From positions 1,860,001-1,924,000 of the forward strand of contig CAVTLA010000001.1 of the NCBI GenBank assembly GCA_963735465.1: 64,000 bases of DNA, read 5' to 3'. A program made the position numbers and the translations under genes. The stretch comes from DASZHJ01 sp963735465. Lineage in GTDB: Bacteria > Pseudomonadota > Alphaproteobacteria > ATCC43930 > CGMCC-115725. Under the pieces are notes generated by a model. That model made no database searches, was not told where the DNA came from, and saw nothing but the letters and a program-made list of their open reading frames with translations. Positions 55,338-61,674 of this stretch are shown here, piece by piece (positions within the stretch are counted from its first letter, which is position 1; every line of letters starts with the position of its first letter).

Positions 55338-55763
55338 ATGACCGTCAGCCTCGCCCAGCACCAGCTCACCATCGCCACGACGGGCGCAACCCTACACGAG
55401 ATCACCGCCGAGGTGGCGCGCTGGGTCGGCCGGCAGACGATCAGGGATGGGCTGCTGACGATCTTCCTGCCACACACCTCGGCCTCCCTGCTCATTCAGG
55501 AGAATGCGGATCCCGACGTGCGCCGCGACCTCGAGGCCTTCTTCAAGCGCCTGGTGCCGGAGGATAGCCGCCTCTATCTCCATGACGCCGAGGGCCCCGA
55601 TGACATGCCCGCCCACATCAAGGCAGCCCTGACCCCGGTGCAGCTTTCCGTGCCCGTGACGGCGGGGCGGCTCGGCCTCGGCACCTGGCAGGGGATCTAT
55701 CTCTTCGAGCATCGCCGCGCTCCCCATCAACGTCAGGTGAGCCTCACCCTGATCGGCGCGTGA
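55338..55763 (+). CDS. YjbQ family protein (UPF0047)
   Basis: 141 residues. GLLTIFLPHTSASLLIQENADPDV and the C-terminal GTWQGIYLFEHRRAPHQRQV carry the conserved histidine/glutamate positions of the family (thiamin-phosphate synthase activity has been reported for the E. coli member). Cytosolic trimer expected. Divergent from the unknown secreted protein. Confidence 0.87.
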   Translation: MTVSLAQHQLTIATTGATLHEITAEVARWVGRQTIRDGLLTIFLPHTSASLLIQENADPDVRRDLEAFFKRLVPEDSRLYLHDAEGPDDMPAHIKAALTPVQLSVPVTAGRLGLGTWQGIYLFEHRRAPHQRQVSLTLIGA

Positions 55764-55824
55764 CCGCTGCCCAAGGGGCGCCTGCCGTGCTTTACTACGG
55801 GGAATCGCAAGGGAGGAGTCCGCC

Positions 55825-56166
55825 ATGGCCATCGCCGCCCCGGTCAAGCGCCCGTCCTACGAGGTCGCGGACTACGAGATCTGGGCCGAGACGCCCGAGC
55901 TCCGCATGGTGGTGCTGACGCTCGGGCCCGGCCACGAGGTGCCCTGGCACTGGCACACCAACGTCAGCGACACCTTCTTCTGCATGGCCGGCCCGATGGT
56001 GATCGAGACCCGCGCTCCACGAGAGGTGATCGAGCTCAAGCCCGGCGACACCTACGTCGTGCCTGTAAAGCGCGCGCACCGCGTCACCGGCAAGGACATG
56101 GGCCCGTGCAAGTTTGGCGTCCTGCAGGGCGTGGGGACCTACGACTTCAATCCAGTCGGCGCCTGA
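55825..56166 (+). CDS. Small cupin-domain protein
   Basis: 113 residues, single cupin barrel. Metal motif 1 is PWHWHTNVSDTFFCMAG (H-x-H and a Glu/Asp position) and motif 2 is PGDTYVVPVKRAHRV. Similar proteins are of unknown function. It is followed 19 bases later by the carbonic anhydrase-like gene, so likely co-transcribed. Confidence 0.8.
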   Translation: MAIAAPVKRPSYEVADYEIWAETPELRMVVLTLGPGHEVPWHWHTNVSDTFFCMAGPMVIETRAPREVIELKPGDTYVVPVKRAHRVTGKDMGPCKFGVLQGVGTYDFNPVGA

Positions 56167-56185
56167 GCTTGGAATGGAGGGGAAA

Positions 56186-56752
56186 ATGACAATGCGGACA
56201 CCGATGCAATCGACCGACGGCGGACAATGCTCCTGCATCGCGGGCGGACTGACCCGCCGCCGCCTGCTCTCCACCCTCGCCTGGAGCGGTGGCGCGGCAC
56301 TCGCCGCCGCGGCGCTACCGTGGCAGCCGGCGCTGGCGGCGGAGACCGACGCGCTCCTCTTCAACTGCATCGACTTCCGCCTCACCGACGCCACCACCCG
56401 CTACATGGCGGGACGCGGCATGGCCGGGAAATACGATCAGCTCGTCCTGGCCGGCGCCTCGCTGGCGGCGCAGACCAAGAAATTCCCCGCCTGGAACGAG
56501 ACCTTCTGGGAGCATGTGAAGGTCGCCCGCGATCTCCACCACATCCACCAGGTGATCGTCATCGATCACCGGGACTGCGGCGCCTACAATGTGGTGTTCG
56601 GCGAGGACTTCGCGAAGGATCCGGCCAAGGAGCTCGCGGTCCACGCGCGAGAGCTGCGCAGCCTGCGCGCCAAGCTGCACACGCGCTATCCGAAGCTCAG
56701 CGTCGAGCTCGGACTGATGGCGCTGGACGGCAGCGTCGAGGCGATCACCTGA
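56186..56752 (+). CDS. Tat-exported beta-carbonic anhydrase-like protein
   Basis: 188 residues. A twin-arginine signal peptide (LTRRRLLSTLAWSGG, arginines 24-26) and an Ala-rich hydrophobic stretch ending at PALAAE. The mature protein keeps all beta-carbonic anhydrase zinc motifs: CIDFR (Cys-x-Asp-x-Arg) near residue 60 and HRDCGAY (His-x2-Cys) near residue 130. It is shorter than usual, lacking the N-terminal helices. Export of a beta class enzyme is unusual; it may instead be a divergent relative with another function. Confidence 0.78.
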   Translation: MTMRTPMQSTDGGQCSCIAGGLTRRRLLSTLAWSGGAALAAAALPWQPALAAETDALLFNCIDFRLTDATTRYMAGRGMAGKYDQLVLAGASLAAQTKKFPAWNETFWEHVKVARDLHHIHQVIVIDHRDCGAYNVVFGEDFAKDPAKELAVHARELRSLRAKLHTRYPKLSVELGLMALDGSVEAIT

Positions 56753-56756
56753 GCGT

Positions 56757-58074
56757 TCAGAAATACGTCCTCACCGCCCCCGTCACCCCGTAGGCGTCGT
56801 CCACGAGATAGAGCACCTGCCACTTGTCGAAGGTGGTGCAGGGGTGCGAGACGCCGAAGGAAATCATGTCGCCGACGGCGAGCGGGCTCTCCTTCGGGAG
56901 TGCCAGATGGGCGTGCTGGTCGTTGAGGCCGGTAATAGTGTGGCCGGGCCCGATCGGCTGCGGCCTGGCGTTGGTGCCGGGGCGGTACCAGGCGAGCGGC
57001 ACGGGCATGTCGAGATCCGAGGAGATGTCTCGACGGCCCACGGTGCAGATCGCCTTCTCCGGCTCCGGCCGCGACTGCACATAGGCCCAGACCTCCAGCG
57101 CCGGCTTCAGCCCCTCGCCCAGGCTTTCCACCGCCGGCGTCCGCTCGCGCAGGCGCTCGAAGGCGCGGCGGTAGGCGGCGCTGTCGTGCGTGAGGTAGCA
57201 GCCGCTGCGGATCAGCACCAGTGTCTCCCGGCCGAGGCGCTCCCGGGAGAAGCGCTCCACCACGAGATCGTAAAAGGCGGAGCCGCCGGCGGAGAGGATG
57301 ACCGGCCCGGGCGCGAACAGGTTCTCGCCCGCGCAGGCCTCGGCGATGCCGGCGAGGAATTCGAGGAAGCCCCGGATCCCTGCCTCGGTCTCCTCCGGCG
57401 TCTTGCCGCCGATCAGCCCCTCGAAGCCCTCGACGCCGCGCAGCCGCAGCGGCTGCGCCGGCGCTCTTCACCGCGCGCGCCACGGCCAGCGCGCCGGCGA
57501 GGTCGCGGCAGCCGGTACGGCCGCCGGCGCTGCCGCCTTCCAGCAGCAGATTGATCGGTGCCCGCGGCCGGTAGCGCTCGACGGCGCGCGCCAGCATCTC
57601 CACTCCCGCCACGGAATCGACGAGGCAGTAGAATTCGAAAGCGGGATCGGCGGCGAGCTCCTCCAGGACATAGCGGATCGCCTGGCGGCCGATGAGTTGA
57701 TTGGCAAGCACGATGCGCTTGACGCCCATCGCTCGGCACACCTGCACCTGCTGCGCCGTCGCCACCGTCATCGCCCAGGCGCCGTCGGCGAGCTGCCGGC
57801 GGAACAGCGCCGGGCTCATGGTGGTCTTGCCGTGGGGCGCGATCACGGCGCCCGACAGCTTGAGGAAGGCCTGCATCCAGCGGTCGTTGTGGTCGATGGC
57901 GGAGGATTTCAGCACCGCCGCCGGCAGCGGCAGGTCCTCCCGCAGGAGGTTCCAGCCCTTGGCGCCGATCTCCCCCAGGGGAAACGACGCCACGCCCGGC
58001 GGCACGCCCTTGACGAGACCGCTCAGTTGAAAGTGATCGAGATCGAGAGTGTCCGGCACGGCTGTCTCCTCCAT
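56757..58074 (-). CDS. D-threonine aldolase/D-serine deaminase-like PLP enzyme, one frame shift
   Basis: About 438 residues after correcting an extra base near 57455. Alanine-racemase fold type III: PLP-lysine Lys56 in LPAAVLKSSAID, GKTTMSPALFRRQL, EGGSAGGRTGCRDLAGALAVAR before the break, and GGSAFYDLV, RSGCYLTHDSAAY after it. C-terminal SHPCTTFDKWQVLYLVDDAY carries the metal-binding His/Cys pair of the D-threonine aldolase-like subgroup. Converges with the exported carbonic anhydrase-like gene, stop codons 4 bases apart. Confidence 0.8.
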
Positions 58075-58280
58075 CGGCGGCGCCCCTGGCGCTCGCGCAC
58101 GTCATTGGCCGGCAGATTTCCACAGACCGCCCCCGTCTGGCAAAGGTCCGACGGCGGGCGAGGCGCCAATCCCTACATCTTTATTTAGTTTCATGTGACA
58201 GGGGTTGCCGGCGATGGCACCGTTTTCGGGGACCTCCGCAAGGAGCCTACCTCTTCCCTCACCAGCCGCGGGCAGCGGGA
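58075..58280. other. Intergenic region
   Basis: About 200 bases between the aldolase-like gene and the small protein at 58281. Low-GC pocket near 58180 (CTTTATTTAGTTTCATGTGA) probably carries a promoter for one or both directions. No gene recognised. Confidence 0.4.
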
Positions 58281-58388
58281 ATGGATGTTGCGATCCTCAT
58301 AGAACTGGCGTGTCTCGTCGCCGCCTTCTTTGCCGGTTTCGCCCTGCGTGCCTATATATCTCGCCGGCGGCGTCTGCGCGGCAGCTGA
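58281..58388 (+). CDS. 35-residue membrane micropeptide
   Basis: ATG at 58281 preceded by AGCGGGA, stop TGA at 58386. The product is one hydrophobic helix (VAILIELACLVAAFFAGFAL) with a strongly basic cytoplasmic tail (RRRRLRGS). It follows the positive-inside rule and is too short for most gene callers. Frame and ribosome site support it, but no family is recognised. Confidence 0.5.
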   Translation: MDVAILIELACLVAAFFAGFALRAYISRRRRLRGS

Positions 58389-58438
58389 GACCGGACTTTC
58401 TTCCGGCAGCGCCCGGTGCAACCGGTGAGACAGGTCCC

Positions 58439-58783
58439 ATGGCACGGCTGATCCGGCTTCTCATGATCCTCGCGCTCTTCGCTGGCAGCGGGGTCGTCCT
58501 CAGGGCGACCGGCGCGCGGGCCCAGAACACGCCGCCGGGCGGCCAGCCGATCGCGCGGCCGACGCCGGTTCCCGACGTGCCCTCGGTCGGGCCGGACATC
58601 TATTCGACCCGGCCGCCGCCGGGGGTGCAGCGCACGGCGCCGACATCCCCGCCGGTCCAATATGCGCCGCCCGCCAATGTCGGCCCGACCACCGGCTATG
58701 GTCCCGGTGGCATGGCACCGGTGCCGGGCGCGCCCGCCAACCCGCCTTACAGCTTCGGTGGCACCTCCGGCCAGCCGCGCTAG
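58439..58783 (+). CDS. Small secreted Pro/Gly-rich protein
   Basis: 114 residues from the ATG at 58439. Signal peptide (LIRLLMILALFAGSGVVLRATGARAQ) and a mature part of low complexity rich in Pro, Gly, Ala and Thr (QNTPPGGQPIARPTPVPDVP). No domain recognised. Part of a run of three small genes before the glycosyltransferase. Confidence 0.65.
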   Translation: MARLIRLLMILALFAGSGVVLRATGARAQNTPPGGQPIARPTPVPDVPSVGPDIYSTRPPPGVQRTAPTSPPVQYAPPANVGPTTGYGPGGMAPVPGAPANPPYSFGGTSGQPR

Positions 58784-58792
58784 CGACGCCCG

Positions 58793-59038
58793 ATGCGCCT
58801 GTCGACGCTGCTGCTCTGGCTCGCCGGGCTGCTTGCCGCCCACGACATCGACCGGGTGATCGAGCCAGTGCTGGCGCTCCGATTCACGCTCCTCGCCGTC
58901 GTGCGTCGTGCCCGCGAGCTCGCCCTGGGCGCGCCCGCCCTCGCCGCCGGCTGGTGGCTGCAACGGAGCGCCAGTGATCGGCCCCCTCCGGCAGCACCGG
59001 GATCGAGCGAGCACACTGTCCGCCGGACTCCGATCTGA
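58793..59038 (+). CDS. Small membrane protein, hypothetical
   Basis: 81 residues, N-terminal hydrophobic helix (LSTLLLWLAGLLAAHDIDRVI) and a second moderately hydrophobic region, then a Pro/Ser tail. Begins 9 bases after the previous stop. Composition is compatible with coding, but no family or ribosome site stands out, so this may be a non-coding open frame. Confidence 0.4.
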   Translation: MRLSTLLLWLAGLLAAHDIDRVIEPVLALRFTLLAVVRRARELALGAPALAAGWWLQRSASDRPPPAAPGSSEHTVRRTPI

Positions 59039-59072
59039 ACGGAATCGTACCAAAAAAATTTCCCGATGGGAG

Positions 59073-59101
59073 TTGCCGGCAGCGAGAGGGCGCCGCATAT
59101 A
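59073..59101 (+). promoter_or_regulatory. Candidate housekeeping promoter for the glycosyltransferase operon
   Basis: TTGCCG (59073-59078), 17-base spacer, CATATA (59096-59101), in an otherwise AT-poor background, about 25 bases before a likely short leader to the ATG at 59132. Confidence 0.35.
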
Positions 59102-59131
59102 CTTCGCCGATGAGCCAGGGAACGCGCAGGC

Positions 59132-60463
59132 ATGTTGGTATCCCCCCTCAAGCATCTATTCGATCGCCCGTCTCCCCAGCTCGGCAGCGGCTACCCGACT
59201 CTCAAGGTCGGTGTGCTCGTGGATCTGCAGTGGGACCAGAAATCCGGCGGTCACGTCAAATGCTGGGAGCGGCTGGCGCAGGCGGCGGCGGCCGTCCCCG
59301 ATGCCTTGGACCTGACGATCCATTTCCTCGGACCGGAGGCGCGCGAGATCGAGATCGCGGACAATGTCCGCTATCGCATCGAACCGCCGATCCTCGGCAC
59401 CGCGAGCCTCACGTTCCTTTCCCATGTGCCCGAGCACACAGATCTCGCGCCCTGGCATCCCCGCCTCGCGGCGGCACTGGGCGGATACGACGTTCTCCAT
59501 AGTACCGGTGCCTACTTCGCCTTCGCGCGCACGGCATTGGGCGTCTCGCGCCGTCGCGGCATCCCGCTGGTGAGCTCGGTACACACGAACACGCCGGAAT
59601 ACGCGCGCATCTTCACTGCCCAGACCATCGAGCGGACGCTCGGCGGCGGCGCGCTCGCGCGGATCGCCAACCACACGCTGGGCCTGCCGCAGCGCGCGGA
59701 GCGCTGGATGCTGCATCAGCTCGCGCGCTATCAGAACGCGTGCCGTTTCGTGTTCGTGTCGCGACCCGCGCAGCTCGCGGCGGCGGGGCCGGATGCCGGG
59801 CGGCGGACCAGCCTGCTTCGCCGCGGAGTTGATCGCCAGATGTTTTCGCCGCAGCAACGCGACCGCGCCTGGCTTGCCGCCGAATTCGGGATTCCCGCCG
59901 GCAAGGTCGTGGTGCTCTTCGTCGGCCGGCTCAATCGTGGCAAGAACATCGCCGTGCTTGCGGACGCAATGACGGAGCTCGTTGGACGCGGCCTGCCGGT
60001 GCACCTGGTCTGCGCCGGGGACGGCGCCGAGCGCCAGGCGATCCTCGATCGCCTGGGACTCCATGCCACGTGCCCCGGCAGCGTCGGGCCCGCGCGCCTC
60101 GCCCGGCTCTACGCCTCGGCAGACCTGTTCGCATTTCCCTCGGAGGTCGAGGAGTATGCCAATGTCGTGCTGGAGGCGTTGACCTCTGGACTCCCGGTCC
60201 TGGTGGCCGGCAAGAGCGAGATGGGGCGCGTGGTGGTGCCGGAGGTGACCGGCCGCATCCTTCCCAGCGTGGAGGCGCGCGTCTGGGTCGAGGCGATTGC
60301 CGCATTGGCAGCGAGCGCGGAACGCCGGCACGAGATGTCCCGCGCCGCCCGTTCCTATGCGGAGCTCCGCCTGCCGTCTTGGCGCGACGTCCTCACCATG
60401 GATCTGCTGCCGCGCTGGCAGGAGGTCGCGTCTCCACGCCGGCTGCAAGCGGCGAACGCGTGA
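59132..60463 (+). CDS. GT4 family glycosyltransferase
   Basis: 443 residues, GT-B fold, cytoplasmic/peripheral. N-terminal LKVGVLVDLQWDQKSGGHVKC (donor/acceptor loop), C-terminal VVLFVGRLNRGKNIAVLADAM and the retaining motif SEVEEYANVVLEALTSGLPVLV (E-x7-E, donor binding). The acceptor is unknown. It is translationally coupled (GTGA) to a PIG-L deacetylase, the pairing used by MshA/MshB and BshA/BshB, where a GT4 transfers N-acetylglucosamine and the partner removes the acetyl group. Confidence 0.85.
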   Translation: MLVSPLKHLFDRPSPQLGSGYPTLKVGVLVDLQWDQKSGGHVKCWERLAQAAAAVPDALDLTIHFLGPEAREIEIADNVRYRIEPPILGTASLTFLSHVPEHTDLAPWHPRLAAALGGYDVLHSTGAYFAFARTALGVSRRRGIPLVSSVHTNTPEYARIFTAQTIERTLGGGALARIANHTLGLPQRAERWMLHQLARYQNACRFVFVSRPAQLAAAGPDAGRRTSLLRRGVDRQMFSPQQRDRAWLAAEFGIPAGKVVVLFVGRLNRGKNIAVLADAMTELVGRGLPVHLVCAGDGAERQAILDRLGLHATCPGSVGPARLARLYASADLFAFPSEVEEYANVVLEALTSGLPVLVAGKSEMGRVVVPEVTGRILPSVEARVWVEAIAALAASAERRHEMSRAARSYAELRLPSWRDVLTMDLLPRWQEVASPRRLQAANA

Positions 60464-61278
60464 CCGGTCGCCGCATTCTCCTGCTGGCGGCGCATCCCGA
60501 CGACGAGGCGGTGGGCTGCGCCGCGAGCATTCGCCGTGCCAAGGAGGACGGAGCGGAGATCTACGCTCTCTATCTGACGTCGGGGGTGCCGACCGCCGAT
60601 CGGCTCTGGTCCTGGCAACGTGGCACCTGCGCGGCACGGATCGCGCGGCGACGGCGCGAGGCGGAGCGCGCCGCCGCAGTACTGGGCATCTCGCCCTGCG
60701 GATTCTGCGCCTGGCCGTCGCGCACGCTCGGAGCGCATCTCGACGAGGCCCGCGCGGAGATCGCGCGGGTGATCGAGCGGCAAGGGATCGACGTGCTCTG
60801 GGCGCCGGCCTGGGAGGGCGCGCATCAGGACCACGATGCGGCTAATCTGCTGGCCGCCGGATTTCGCGATCGCGTCGCCGCCTGGGAATACGCCGAATAC
60901 AATTTCGCCGGCGGGATCGTGCGCTCCCAGACCTTCATCGCCGAGCTCGGCGACGAGGAGATCCTGCGGCTCACATCCGAGACGGCGGCCGACAAGCGCG
61001 CGGTGCTGGCGCTCTACGCGTCGGAGCGCGGCAATCTCCGGCATGTCCGTGTCGAGCAGGAAAGCCTGCGACCCCTGCCGGCGCACGACTATTCTCAGCC
61101 ACCCCACGCCGGCAGGCTGTTCCGGGAGCGCTTCCAGTGGATCCCGTTCCGGCATCCCCGCGTCGATTTTGACCCGTCGCCGGCGGTCTACGCCCGGCTT
61201 GCACATTGGGCGCGGCGGGCGCCGGCCACCGCGCGGGCGTCGGTGACGCAATTCACATCTCTGTCAGCTTGCCCGTGA
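60460..61278 (+). CDS. PIG-L/LmbE family N-deacetylase
   Basis: 272 residues from the GTG at 60460. Zinc motif AHPDDEAVGCA near residue 12 and GAHQDHDAANL near residue 125, the family hallmark (His-x-Asp-Asp and His-x2-His-Asp). Likely removes an N-acetyl group from an N-acetylglucosaminyl compound. Overlaps the glycosyltransferase by four bases. Followed by a 396-base gap before the exoprotein gene. Confidence 0.87.
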   Translation: MTGRRILLLAAHPDDEAVGCAASIRRAKEDGAEIYALYLTSGVPTADRLWSWQRGTCAARIARRRREAERAAAVLGISPCGFCAWPSRTLGAHLDEARAEIARVIERQGIDVLWAPAWEGAHQDHDAANLLAAGFRDRVAAWEYAEYNFAGGIVRSQTFIAELGDEEILRLTSETAADKRAVLALYASERGNLRHVRVEQESLRPLPAHDYSQPPHAGRLFRERFQWIPFRHPRVDFDPSPAVYARLAHWARRAPATARASVTQFTSLSACP

Positions 61279-61674
61279 TAGTTAGCAAGAAGTGAATCAT
61301 TGGGGTCCCAATCGGGGAAGGTGGCACGGTCGCCTGAGCGAGCTGGGAGCACGCGCCACCGCACCACGGCCCCGTACACACGATCGGAGGAGCGACGAGA
61401 CGCGCCCCCGGGGAAAACTGGGCCTCGTCCTGCACCATTTTCGGCATAGACCGAAGTCCGGTGTAGGGAATCCGCCGGGCGATGGCCCGGCGCGCCAATC
61501 AACTACTGGACGATGCCTCAACATTTCTTTAAATTGTTGAGAATGTTCAGGTTTCGTTAAGCATAGATCAATTGCGGTTAATAGAATTTCTCTGTAGGGC
61601 AATGTGATCGGCTTTCGATCTTGGGCACGGGGACGACATCAACGCCGCTAATTTGGCGGAAAGGGTTTCGGACA
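61279..61674. other. 396-base leader/promoter region of the exoprotein gene
   Basis: GC-rich part 61279-61500 has small hairpins, among them GCCGGGC-N4-GCCCGGC (61475-61492). The part 61500-61620 is the most AT-rich stretch of the window and includes TCAACA-N11-TGTTGA (61518-61540). It probably holds the promoter and leader for the exoprotein. No gene seen. Confidence 0.45.

Noticed and set aside
61475..61492. Rho-independent terminator after the deacetylase gene
   Set aside because: A good stem but about 200 bases past the stop and no uridine run.
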